Position numbers and translations under genes: made by a program
Source of the DNA: Capillidium heterosporum
Lineage: Eukaryota; Entomophthoromycota; Entomophthoromycetes; Entomophthorales; Capillidiaceae
Reading direction: 5' to 3'
DNA length: 64,000 nt
Assembly (NCBI GenBank): GCA_016630905.1
Contig: WBMQ01000011.1
Coordinates: 1,547,944-1,611,943, forward strand
Shown: positions 1 to 12,300 of the stretch, in pieces
Position numbering within the stretch: the first letter of the stretch is position 1
Layout of the letters: every line of letters starts with the position of its first letter
The notes under the pieces: model-generated
Told to the model about the DNA's origin: nothing
Seen by the model: only the letters and a program-made list of their open reading frames with translations
Databases searched by the model: none

Positions 1-1178
1 GCTAATTAAAATTCATTGTTCCAATTTAATAGTTTACTGGTGAATCAATGCTAAAACCAACTTGATCATCTATCAATTTTTAGGTAGAAGGTTGTAGTGG
101 CCATCCAGTGTAAAATCTTGTCACCTTCTACTTCAAATTTTCGTATTAGAATAAACAGGTGACCTTTATCATCAAATTTGATGAAGTTCATTTATTTTGT
201 TAAAGTTTTAGATACTTTAAAGCAAGTACCTTAAATTGAATTTATCGAATCCCAACATAGTGGTTATAGGAAGTAGATTTGTGTATCTACTTCCAAATAA
301 ATGAGCATCTAATAGCTTATAATCAAATTTTTATACAATCTACTTTGTTAGACAAGCTGAATCTGGCTTACTTTTTGATAAATTAGATCTGAATGAGTTA
401 AACTTGGCATTTATCGGATAGGTTAAAGTAGGTAGACAAGTGGTGCTTATCACATATATTCTCAAGTTTACTATTGATGGATTAGCTTTAAATGGGTTTG
501 GGTTTTATTTGGTCAAAGATGCTGGTAGACTTTGATTAAAGAATTTAGTAGTTTAGTTACCAAGGAGTGGTAGGATTACTAGTAAATTTTACCATAGTTG
601 CTTTGATAGAAATTTGAAAGATAGTTTGCTAATGTAAATTAAAGATAGTTTGAAATATTTGGTAAAGTTAAAGTGAAATATAGCTTGGCCAACTACTTTG
701 GGAACGATTTGTTTGGCTTGGTAGCTGTAAAAGGATTGGAAGTAGGTTTTGAGTAGCTTTGCTGTATTACTGACTTTAGAATAAGCGTATTGTAGTTAGT
801 TGGTGAATAGTAATTTCGATAGATTTAGTTTTTAGTGTAGTAGCTGTCCTACATGAAATGCTGGCTATTGGAAAATTAACTCATGTTTTATCAGCAACTC
901 TCCATAAACTTTAGGATAGTCCATACTACCTTTCGTGTATATACTTATGGTATTCTATTATAAAATGTAGAAATGAACCTAAATTTGAAATTACATACAC
1001 TATAAAACCACTGATAACTCCAAAATAAAATTATAAAGCATTTAGACGAACTTTAATAGAAGAAATAGTAGTAAGCGCTTGGAGCCAAAAAGAACTATCT
1101 TTAAATTTGAAATCATTTAGCTATATCATTAGTTAAATAATAAAAGAAAAGGGAAAACAACAAGTTTGACTAACAAAG
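1..1178. other. AT-rich intergenic sequence
   Basis: No open reading frame, RNA gene or repeat unit can be supported here. The sequence is AT-rich and of low complexity in places. It lies just beyond the 3' end of the SH3 scaffold gene on the minus strand, so its right edge should hold that gene's 3' UTR. Confidence 0.6.
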
Positions 1179-4100
1179 TTACTCCAGTTGTCTCTTGAGT
1201 TCTTCGACTTGAGCTTGGAGCTCTTCCCTCAACTTACGTTCTGCATCCAACTGTGTTTGGAACTCCAACTTCAAGGCTTCGATCTCCTTTTTGACAAACT
1301 CTTTGAGTCGTTCTTGTAATGAAGGGATGGGACCTGGAGCTGGAGTAGTATTGACTTTGTTGAGGTGCTCGGTAAATGTGTTACGAGCGCTGGATACTTT
1401 GCCTTTGGGGAAGTCGCTAACGTTGACTGAACCTCTAGAGGCAGGTGGACTACTATCTTCCTGTTGCCCTTTAGTGAAGTTTTGCATCTGGGCTAGTACC
1501 GGTTTGGCAGGTAACTTGGGTGGAGTTGTCATGCCAGCAAACGGCGTAGCGATCTTGTTGAAGCGGCCTAAACTTCCACCTTTAGGGAGTTCAATTTCAG
1601 GTTGGGGAGGTGAAGTAGGGGTTGGGATAGGCTCAGGATTCTCGTCGGCCTAAATCTATGTTAGTAAAGAAAGTTTCAAGATGATGCCAACCTGGATTGC
1701 CTTTTCGAGTTGATCGGATTGAGTTGTAGCTGGTTTGGCGCCGGGACGTCGGCTTACTGGGACGACGGCCGGATGGACCTGATAATGTGGTGTTGGAAAG
1801 TTTGGGGCTGGAATCATTCTTTGCCAATCGTGCCTGTAAAGAACTAGGTTGTGGCAGTTCGGGTACCTCCTGGCTTGGTTCAGTTTCAAGCTTAGCCTCC
1901 GGTTCCTTGTCAGCTTCTACATCTTCAGTTGCCTTTTCGTCGGCACTGACAGCTTCAGTAGTTGCCGCTGTGATCGATACTTCAGGTTCGATAGAAGGTT
2001 GGGGAGTTTCGATTCCAATCTCCTTAGTAGGTGTATCTACATCTTCATCCACGTTTTGCTCTATACTGAAAATCTGTTCGTAGCTCTCAGGGTACTGGGC
2101 TCCTAAAGTAATAACTTGAGTCAAAAGATCGGTAGTAGCTATACCTTCAGTTAAATTACTATCTTGGGTAGTGCCTTCGGGTTCAGGCTCGTTCTATAAA
2201 TATCAATTAACTAATGCTATATATTATATAAAACTAACCTTTTCTGAGGAAGCTGGTTCCGCGGGTGACTCGGATTCTTCATACAATTCGATTGTTTTCC
2301 TTAGGGAATCTGGAGACACTGAAGTTGAGCTAAATCTAGGTTGAATATATGGAAGAGATAAATTTGATAAGTACATGTCTTCCAGAGGAGGTTCTTTTTC
2401 ATCATTGAAGGAGGAGGCTTCAGCTTGCAAGGAAGAACTATCCACTTCGGGCACCGATCTGAAAACTTCAGGCTTAGGAACCACAATGGGGTCATTGGGA
2501 GTTGGTGGTAGGCTTGTATCAAGGACAGCAGACTCGGAAACATGTGGGTCCACCGTGAGTGGCTCTTGGTCATGTTCATCATCCAAGGTGTCGTTATAAA
2601 TTGAATCCTCACTGGATACTTCTTGAGGCTGTACGGAGAGAGTCAGATCCTCATCTTCACTTTCTTCATGCACTTGGCTCTGAACTACAGGTTGAGCCGA
2701 AGCTAAGCTAGCATCTAAAAAGGTCAAAAGTCTGTATAGGATTTGAGCTTACTGTCTGGGACTGGGATCTTAGGAAGTGCGGCACTGCTCTCGTGTACGG
2801 TGCTCAGCTTGGGTAGTGAGAATGCAAGATTGGGTTCAACTTCTACAACCGCTGGCAAAAAGGATGAGTCGGGTGCTTTGTTGGTCTTAACTTCTTCCGA
2901 ATCCAAGTTGGTTTGGTTGGAGAAACTTTGCTGGTCAGAGGGTTGAGTAACGCTTTTTAGGACGGGTTCAGCCTCATAGTCATCTGCATAGGTTTCTTTG
3001 GTATCATCAGCTTCAGGAATGGTTTTGGTTTGGACTGGTGGTGAAAATGATTTTAATCTACTATCTAAGGGACGCTAATAGTAGAGTAAGTTAATAGTGT
3101 TACTAGAATATATAATAGTAAATATTATTCAGATAGATTACTTACTTCAGCAATCTTGGGTGGTTGGGCCAGCCCAGGGTTTTTGGGGAGAGGTACTGAA
3201 GGGGTTGGATCTGAACCAGCTTGGGGTTTGGCTCGGTTCAGTTGGGGGATCCCACCTGAGAAAAGCCCTCCTAACCCACCTTTCTTCACACCGTAAGCGG
3301 CCAATTTGAAGTTTTCTAAAGCATATATGAGAACTACGTTTTAACAATGGTTTACGCTTCGGTACGACTTCCTGGTCCTCTTCTTCGTTAGCTTCCTCAT
3401 TATTAGGCTCATTCCGGATGATCTCGACAAACTATTAATGTTAATAAAAATAAAACGCTAAAGCATACGTTTGCTGGGAAAGTGCCTATCTTTCCATGGT
3501 AGTCTCCCTTCCAAATATCGCCCTCAGATTCGATAATTGTGATCACGTCGCCCGAACTCAAGCTGAGCTCACCGGGAGCTTCGGCATCGTAATCATCTAA
3601 AACTTTGGCTAGAATTGTTTCAGATTTTTCTTCAGGAGTTGGTTCGGAATCCTATTGCTGATAAATAATGTTAAATATATGCTATATTACTTCAAGTTCC
3701 TTCAAGCTAGACTCTTCGGCTTCATCCTGATCTACAACATCCTCTTCTTCAGCCGAATGCTCTTCCACTGGACGGGTAGGGGGAGTTGGAAGGGGCGCCT
3801 TTGGCAGTGAAGGAAGTCCAGGCAACGGTACAAATGGACGTGGTACTGGAGGTGGTGCTCTATGACTTGAAGAGATGGAGGAATCACGCGAATGTTGGAA
3901 GCTGGGTATAGGTTCTTCAGGGGCCGTATCGGCATTTAAGTTGGAGGTTGGTGGAAGAGCTACCTTTGGTAGTTGAGGAATGGGGGGTAAGGTAGAGTGT
4001 GGTGAGGGTACTGGAGGAGGATACTTGGCGGTACGGTCAAGGGCAGGCGCTCTAGGAACATGTGGAGTTGCTTCGGGGGACTGAGGCTTAGTAACCGGCT

Positions 4101-4676
4101 CTGGTTCAAAGTGCTCTTCTTGCTCCACTGGTGGTGAAGGTAGTTGCGGTTTTGGAATAGGTGGCAACTTAAAGCTTGGACTCTCTACTTCTTTCTGTAA
4201 CGAACTTCGGTTTGAGTTATTTGTTTCCATTTCAGGGTTGGGTGGTAACTCCTGCTTTGGAGGGGGTGGTGAAGTATGCACCTTTGCAGGAGCTTCAGTT
4301 GGCTTCTGAGGAGATTCTTTTTCTAATTCCTCCGAAGCACTCTTTTCCTTCTCTTCGGTAGCTTGAGGAACCTGTAGCAACTAGTTAAAAATTAGTAATA
4401 AATTTGAGTACCTCTTCAGTAATCTTGGAAGACTTGGACTTGGACTTGCGCAAACCAAATCCTCCCGATAAGATGGACCCTATTCCACCCTTTTTAACTC
4501 CAAGAGAAGATAGCTTGAATCCTTCTAAATTAGTGGTTGTTCTTTGTCAATAATTACCATCCGATGCTCTGTTGTTTTTTTGATTTCCTAATTATATCAA
4601 TAAGTCATATGCATTTATACGAAGCAGGCGAATATGGTATAAATATGCAAGGTTGCTTACCAGAATCTTCATCCAT
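1179..4676 (-). CDS. SH3-domain, proline-rich scaffold protein with C-terminal coiled coil (multi-exon)
   Basis: The start is ATG at 4674-4676 (MDEDSG), followed by about ten short introns; the spliced protein is roughly 1,000 residues. In order it has an N-terminal GFKLSSLGVKKGG module, a long Pro/Glu-rich stretch (3690-4372), an SH3 domain (about 3430-3620: ALYDY-like LDDYDAEAPGELSL, then WKGDYHGKIGTFPANFVEI), a second module NFKLAAYGVKKGGLGGLFSGG (3250-3318), acidic Ser/Pro-rich linkers, and a C-terminal Lys/Glu/Leu coiled coil (1179-1330). Such architecture is typical of cortical actin or endocytic adaptors that bind proline-rich partners, but no exact family is recognised, so the role is inference. 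The SH3 exon joins cleanly (FPAN then FVEI). The last junction, between about 1,690 and 1,649, is not resolved in frame by an obvious GT-AG pair. Confidence 0.75.
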
Positions 4677-7600
4677 ATTGTTTTGATTTGATATTAGGTT
4701 GTAGTAAAAGAAACGTCTTTCCAAAGTGGAACTCTAAAATGAGGTGGAAGTCAGGTGATTTGAAAGCTGTGGGAACTTTACGTTTCAAATTGAATGTTGT
4801 ACTTGCCAAGAAATTCAAGCAAAATAGTTGATAGACACCTCTATAAGGCCACCTATTTTATAGGGAAATAGGAAAGAGGTAAAGAGTTGTACCGTATTTA
4901 GCAGCTTAGCACCTCCTATACAAATATATGGAAAAACTAATAATGGAAATGTGACTATGAGGGTTTTTGATTATAGGATAGGTAGGGTATGGAAAATCAA
5001 GGCTATATGTGCTGAAATATAATTAGGATACATCCACCGTATATAGTTAGCTACATTATAGGTTTTTAAACTAGTGCTAAAAGCCTATCTAAATGGAAAG
5101 CAGTTGAGGCTATGCATTCAACATGCACCCCATTACAATATATCACAATATTAAACTCTTCTATCTACTCTAGTCAAGAGCTATTTAATAGCCTTCAACC
5201 TACATCTGCTATAAAACTTAAATCTATAAATGATTAGTATCATTGTGTAGCTATTCCAATTGATCTTGTAGAGCTACACATAGCAATAGAATTACATTAG
5301 CTTTCAGAAGTTATCGACAATTTAATACACAGCTCAACCGCTCAAATTGTAGCCCTGTCATATATTCTATCGAGTTTCTTAACCTTACTTCTTTAGCTTA
5401 CTATAACTTTCTTTTAATCCTATGGAAACAACCACATTGCTGTGTTATAAGTCTTTAGAATGAGTATACGTAGACAGTATTTTATCACTTTCTGATCCAA
5501 GCTAGCAATTCATTCAGCAATTGTTTATCAAGTTTATCGGAGAAAACTTGATTTAGGATCAATAAAATTTTGTAAAGGAGCTTTAGTTGGATGCCTGGAG
5601 CGTAACATGTCAACCTATATAATGCCATTCAACTTTTAGAATCAATTTTCCATAAAATTTTCAAATGCATAAGCTACAAGCATGCCAATGTTTACTTATA
5701 ACACCATCTCGTTTCATTTTTACTCCCAAAAGCCTACACAAGCCATCAACTCTAGAAATTATTATCCAAACATTCATCTTTAGAACATAGATAGGGCAAG
5801 TGAAAGAGCAAGTCTGGTAGACATCTCTACTACGTTCTAGAAACAGTATACAACTCAATCCTCGATATATCCACTTTTATGTTCGTTGATAGCCAACACT
5901 GCAAGACACTTTTAGAATTTTTATTATATTTCAAGTATAGATATACGGACAAAGCGAAACAGCTATGAGTAGGAAGCTCAATGCCGATTAGGAAGTCCTC
6001 TGTTCTTGTTCTAGGCCATTTAAAGATTTCCCAGTGTGCAAGAAAGCCTTGGTATGTAGAACGTGTACGAATAACTTTAACTAAAATGGAATTTTGAAAG
6101 TGACTTTAAATATTTTATCGTTTGTAAATTTGTGGGTTAGATTTAGCTTAGTTGTAGGGTTGTCAAATTGGTTGGGATATTTAGTTTGAAGATTATTGGA
6201 TTAATAGTTGAAGGAAGCCAATAGCTTTGACTTTTAGAGATATTCTTCCTTTAGAATTGATTGGTTCAGTTTATGTATTCTTATTTGCCCTTGAAAATTG
6301 ACCCAATTATATTACCCATTCAGACTTTTATTATTCTTTTAACCCACAAACTTCAAATCTGTATAAATTTTGTAAAATCAATTTGACCCACCAATTTGTA
6401 TACCTTTATGTCTCACAAACATACCAAGGGGTTTAAATTCTTCGCATTTACTTCAGTGCTAATTCGAAGCCAGACAACTCCTGAGAAATTATTCCTTTGT
6501 GTAAAACACCGAGACTGTATTAAGTTCTGCTCTTGGTACCTTTATAAGGAACATCAGTAACCATCTCAAAAATTATTAAAAATTGTTGATAAATTAAATA
6601 TAAAATATAGGGTAATTTTGTTAAAAGCAGAGATTGCATTATGCTTTGCAAAGGTGCTTTTTCTATAACTATTCACCATTCACCTTGAAAGCTGTCTTTT
6701 GCTTTGTAAAGGATGCTAAGTTTAAAGTGTTTATTGATTGGTAGAGTGAGACTATATCTATTATAGCTAGAGTATCTGCAACTTAATAAGCCTATTAAAT
6801 ATATAGTAAAGTTAATAATTTAAAATTTTAGATATAATATTGGCTAGAGTCATCTGAATTAGCTATATTTTTCAAAGCTATTTAGCTACTATCTTTATGG
6901 AATAAGAATATAAACTTTTATATCTATTAAAAGTTAAAATTAGTACTATTTAATATAATAAAGTTTAATAGATTAAAGCTAATACTAGTTCTATTTATCA
7001 ATTATTTTAAATATATGTTTCTAAAAAGTTGAAAATTAATATTAAATAAAATACAACTTACTATTATATAAATAAAATAGTATATCTTATAAAGAATGTT
7101 AATATTAAAATAAAAGCTAGTTACTATTATTAGATTGTAGATTCAATTATTTTTATAATAATTCTAGTTATTACAATTCTTAATATAAGGTTATAAATAT
7201 ACCTTTTTATTTTGCTTTTTTTCTTACACTTTTTTTTAGCTTTAATTTGTAATTTATACCTATTTTTAGCTATAAACCTATTTTATACTAAATATTTTTC
7301 TACCTTTATTATTTTCTCTTAGTTTTAATAACTACTTAAAACATTTACTATTAATTAATTTATAAAATAGCTAATTATATATAAAACTTAATCCTTTTAT
7401 TATAACTACTACTAAGGTACTAAAAGAATATTTAAACTTTTTTATTATAAGGTCTAAGGAGATACTATTAGATCTAACTAATAAAAGTATATAATAGAAT
7501 AGGTTAGAATAATAAAACTAATACTAACTACTATATTGGTAATATAAATTATTTAAAGGAGGCAAGTCTAAAGGAAAATAAAGAAAGTTTGAATAGAGTA

Positions 7601-8901
7601 AGCTAGAAAATCATAAAAGTTAAACTATATATTTATACAATCTAATAACTAAAAGGCTAACTAGGAATGAGACTTTATTTATAAGCAAAATAGAAGATTA
7701 AGCTTGTAAGGAAACATTCATAAATCAGCTGTAGTTTCACTCTATAAACCAAATTTAAGTTATATTCCAGACTTAAACAACTAGTTAATATTCTCTTATT
7801 AAGAGTAGAGGTTTCCTCTTTGTTTTAGCAGGAATTAAGTAATCGATTTTGTACTGACTGCTTCTAAATCCTTGCATTCTCTAAAGCTAACAATGATCTT
7901 CCAGAAGAACCCAATGAATTTTGATACTGAAGCTTAGATAAACACTAATAACCAGTATCAAGAATATTTACTACTAAGGACAAGTTGCCTATATAAGGTC
8001 TACAGTGAACTTAGTAGTAGGCTAAATAATTATTAAATAAATGTATTGAATCATTTGATATTTCTTCTACTATCAGCATAGTATAGACTCTCTGCATAGT
8101 ATAACGTAGAACTGATAATCAACATTCCTCTACAGTAGAGAGCTGCTCTGACCTGAACCAAATGATAAAATTGAACCAAATTGATCTGAACTAAACTCTA
8201 GAACCCTCCTGAACCAATTAACCCAACTATGCTCCTTAGCCTGATGGCTACCCTTGGAGTATTCCTATCTGCCCACCATCTCTGGATTAAGTTACAAGCA
8301 TGAGCTTCCTCTTTATATACTCTTATGGTCAATGTTCTTAGCCTTTATGAAGTCCTGACTACCGTTGCCTCCTGGCTAACCCCAGCTGGTGAGTGTTCCT
8401 TGTGGATGTTTCCCAGCACCTTTATTCTTATATCTTGCAAGATCTGATTTTAAGTATGCTAAAATTGAATATCTATTTTAAGTATTAGTATCTAATATAG
8501 GTACTCTTAAGTAAATGATATTTAAATAGTAATATAAATGTGTTTTTAAGCTAATGAATTTAGTAGAGTATTTTATTTAAATCTATGAACATACTTGGAC
8601 CTAGTAATCAAACTTGCAGGTATATTATTTTATTTAAACTGTTATTATCTTTTAATAAGCTCTTATTAAAAAGGTGTTTAGTATATGCTAAATTAGGGGC
8701 TTTATATTAGCACATCTTTGGTAAGTGCATTTTTAAAGATGCTTGCAATATATTAGGTTTTACCTGTATATATTAACAATTTATATTTCTAATTTAAACC
8801 TAGAGTAGGGTACGATTGATATAAGTATTTTGAAATATATGATAGGCTTTATAGTTTATATTGCAAACTCTTGATATAGATAGAGCTGCAATTGAAAAGA
8901 A
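4677..8901. other. AT-rich intergenic region with decayed repeat
   Basis: This 4.2 kb stretch has no supportable gene. From 4,677 to about 6,700 it is ordinary AT-rich spacer and should include the promoter of the SH3 gene. From about 6,750 to 7,640 it becomes extremely AT-rich, with runs of A, T and TA. From about 7,690 to 8,418 it carries one copy of the dispersed LTR-like repeat that recurs near 49 kb. The rest shows nothing recognisable. Confidence 0.6.
7690..8418 (-). repeat. Dispersed LTR-like repeat, copy A
   Basis: This segment matches, as reverse complement, the sequence starting at 49,381, and in direct orientation the more degraded copy at about 48,780-49,380. The best conserved part is 8,215-8,418, which ends in TTTCCCAGCA, the complement of the TGTTGGGAAA that opens copy B. 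Ends of TG...CA type are usual for LTRs. No reverse transcriptase, integrase or primer-binding site was seen, so this may be a solo LTR or another non-autonomous element. The left limit is approximate because similarity fades into AT-rich sequence. Confidence 0.6.
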
Positions 8902-9093
8902 ATGAATCCCCATCCCATTGTAGGCAGACAGAAACCTTGGGATAAGTACCGCTACTTAGAAAAGCTATACTTACCCACTCGATGGCTACACCAAGTGGAT
9001 AGTTTTATGAGCTTGTAGCGCATTTGGCAATCCCCCTTCGATCGTATCCCTGATCTGGGGTTGAAATTTTATTTAGTGGGAAATAAACTTTGA
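8902..9093 (+). CDS. Possible small protein gene with a 24-base intron or an in-frame stop
   Basis: ATG at 8902 opens a frame that starts MNPHPIVGRQKPWDKY, meets TAG at 9016-9018, and continues in the same frame as RIWQSPFDRIPDLGLKFYL to TGA at 9091-9093. The composition (Trp, Tyr, Arg and Leu rich, few biased runs) and the raised GC relative to the flanks look coding. A 24-base intron at 8995-9018 (GTGGAT...TGTAG) would remove the stop and join the two halves in frame, giving about 55 residues. This would be the shortest intron in the window. No family is recognised. It lies 230 bases upstream of the CHD gene on the same strand. Confidence 0.3.
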
Positions 9094-9325
9094 GGCAAAT
9101 TTCATAGCTGAACCTTCATTCCGATTGAATTCCAATTCATTTTACAATCAAACTATATTGTTATGTAAAGAAAACAAACGAATAAGAAGCAAGCTGGAGG
9201 TTGGTGCAAAATTATTGATATAATCAACCAGGCTATGCGACTGAAAGGTGTTTTGCTCCATAATTTGAAGAAATAATAATATTCCGTTCCCACCATCTCA
9301 TTTCAGTTACCTCCTATTTATTTAG

Positions 9326-12300
9326 ATGGATTTAAAGCAGCTACTGAAGGTGGATTCGTCCAAGTAAGCATTCAACCTACTACAGAGTTCTAACCATTGT
9401 AGTGAATCGGATCAAGTAGAAGTTAAGGATATAGACAATGTTGACCAAGCTCAAGGTGACGAGTACGCAGGTGTACCCAAAGCTCAAGCCCAAGAAGCAG
9501 ACAGCTACAGCATGCAAGTTGATGAACCTATTGTTTACGAAAGGAGTAAGAGCCGTAGAACTAGAAACAACGTACCTTTACTACTTGAATTTAATTTTAA
9601 TCTGTATTAGGTTAATTACATAGAACCCGAAGATTACGATTACGACTATGAGAGCAATGAGGATGTCGATGTTGAAGCAAACGAAATTGTCAAGACCTCA
9701 AGCGTTAATGTAAAAAGTCGAAAAGCCTTAAAGTGAAAGGTAGTGCAAGTTCAAAGTCAAGTAGTTCTAAGAAAAGCAGCATATCTCAAGTAGACGATTC
9801 GGACAACAGCTCTTTAGACTCCCTCTCAAGTGAGGAATCGGACAAAGGAGAGCAGAGTAACCAAAAACTATCCAGGCCCAGGAAACAAAAGTCATTAGCC
9901 TCCAGTAAAAGCCCAAGTACTGTTGACAACGATGGTATATCGGTAAGGAAGAATAAAGTTGAGAAAACAGATAGAATTCCAAGGATTCCTTTTGACCCAG
10001 TGACAATACCTTTCGGCAGCAACGAAGTCGACTCTTTACTCGCTTATAGAGAGCCCGACGGGAATGAAGAGTTCCTTGTCAAATTCAAGAACAAGAGCTA
10101 CCATCATGTGGAGTGGAAGGATAGGGACTATGTTGAAGCCAACATGTACCTGCCCAAGAAGAGGATCAACAAGCTTAAAAGCGACTTCTATGCTAACCCC
10201 TCAATATTCGATGAGCCTTTTAACAGTGTACATCTAGAAGTGGACCGTGTACTCGATGAAGGTGAGATAACCGATGAGGAAGAGGAAGACGGTATAGGAG
10301 TATATCTCTTAGTCAAGTGGTCCGGGCTTCCTTACGAGAACTCTACTTGGGAGAAACTCACTAAGATCCGCGAAATAGCTAGTGACTTATTGGACGAGTT
10401 TATAACTAGGCAAACGCGTGGTCCGATCACCCCTCCCGCTTATCGAAAACCACCCCCTGACACTTTCAAGAAGATAGAAGTTTCTCCACTTTTCAAGTTT
10501 GACAACCAGCTTCGCGACTACCAACTGGAGGGTTTGAATTGGCTTCTCTATTGCTGGTACAATAATCAATCATGTATAATGGCCGACGAGATGGGTTTGG
10601 GGAAGACGGTCCAGTCGGTATCATTCATCTACGAGATTTTTAGGTCCCACAGTATCGCAGGTCCATTTCTCGTCGTAGCACCTCTTTCTACGATACCTCA
10701 TTGGGAGCGAGAGTTCAAGGCATGGACTACTTTAAACGTAGTTGTCTTCCATGGCAGCTCCATGTCCCGCAACTTGATCGTCGACAATGAATTCTTCTTC
10801 AAAGGTAAGAATGGCAAGCCAGTGGCCAGCACCTTCAAGTTTGATGTCATCATCACCACCTACGAGATGATTCAAAACGCTTTTTCCCAGCTGAAGCCTA
10901 TCTTTTGGAAGGTTGCCATTTTCGACGAAGCGCACCGGCTCAAGAACAAGAACTCTAGGATCTTGGAGTTCCTGCGCTCATATCGTATGGACCATCGCAT
11001 CTTGCTTACGGGAACCCCACTTCAAAACTCAGTTTCAGAGTTATTCAGTCTATTGAACTTTTTGGACCCAATGAAGTTTAATAGTGAGGCTGACTTTTTG
11101 GATAGATTTGGCGATCTCAAATGCTCGACGGGCGTCGCTGAGCTTCAGGACATCCTCAAGCCTCTCATGCTGCGTCGCTTTAAGGAGGATGTCGAAAAGT
11201 CGATTCCCAACAAGGAGGAGACGGTCATCGAGGTGGAACTTACTCATATCCAAAAGACATGGTACCGTGCCATCCTGGAAAAGAATTTCAACTGGCTTCG
11301 CCGAGGCAGCAAGGGCTCAACTGGTCCCTCCTTGAACAACGTGATGATGGAGCTTCGTAAAGTATGCAACCACCCTTTCCTTATCCAAGGTGCTGAGGAG
11401 AAGATAATGGATGAGCATAAGGTCAATGAAAATCCACACGAGTACGCCAACATCTTAATCCAATCGTCCGGAAAGATGGTCCTCCTAGATAAACTCTTGA
11501 CAAAGCTCAAGGCATCCGGACATAAAGTGCTTATTTTCTCCCAGATGACGCGTGTGCTGGATCTGCTCCAAGAATACTTTGCCCAGAAGTCTTACCTATA
11601 CGAACGTATCGATGGTGGTGTAAAAGCTCAAGATCGACAAATCGCTATCGACAGGTTTAGTACGTCGCCCGATGCTTTTGTGTTTTTGCTTTGCACTAGG
11701 GCTGGTGGTGTCGGTATCAACTTAACTGCTGCTGACACGATCATCATATTCGATAGCGACTGGAATCCCCAAAATGACCTTCAAGCGCAGGCCCGTGCTC
11801 ACCGTATCGGGCAGACCAAACCGGTTAAGATATATAGATTGCTATGTGCCAACACCTATGAACTGCAAATGTTCAACAAAGCCAATTTAAAGTTAGGTTT
11901 AGACAAGGCAGTTATGCAAAGGATGACTGGTAGCGTCTCCAACAACAACACTAGCTCTGGTAGTGGGCTGAGTAAGAAAGAAGTGGAAGAACTTTTGAAG
12001 TTGGGTGCCTATGGGGCGTTGATGGATGATGACGAAAGTAAAAAGTTTTGCGCCGAAGATATCGACCAAATTCTTGAACGCAGATCGACTGTTCTCCATC
12101 ACGAAGGTAACCAGAAGGGCACAGCATTTTCCAAAGCCAGTTTCTCTAGCTTCGACAACGACAACACTGAATTAGACGACCCTGAGTTCTGGGACAAATG
12201 GGCAGCTAAAGCTAACGTCAACCCTGATGTGCTAATGCTACAGAACCCGCTTATCATCAACCAACCACGAATCCGAAAGAAGACCAACCGAATTATGTCA

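Noticed and set aside
8970-9060. U1 snRNA candidate because of ATACTTACC
   Set aside because: The following sequence lacks the U1 stem-loop I loop and a proper Sm site, and the region reads better as protein.
9767-10022. Minus-strand frames inside the CHD gene and similar antisense frames in HSP104, pyruvate kinase and NOP14
   Set aside because: They are shadows of long conserved coding exons on the other strand.
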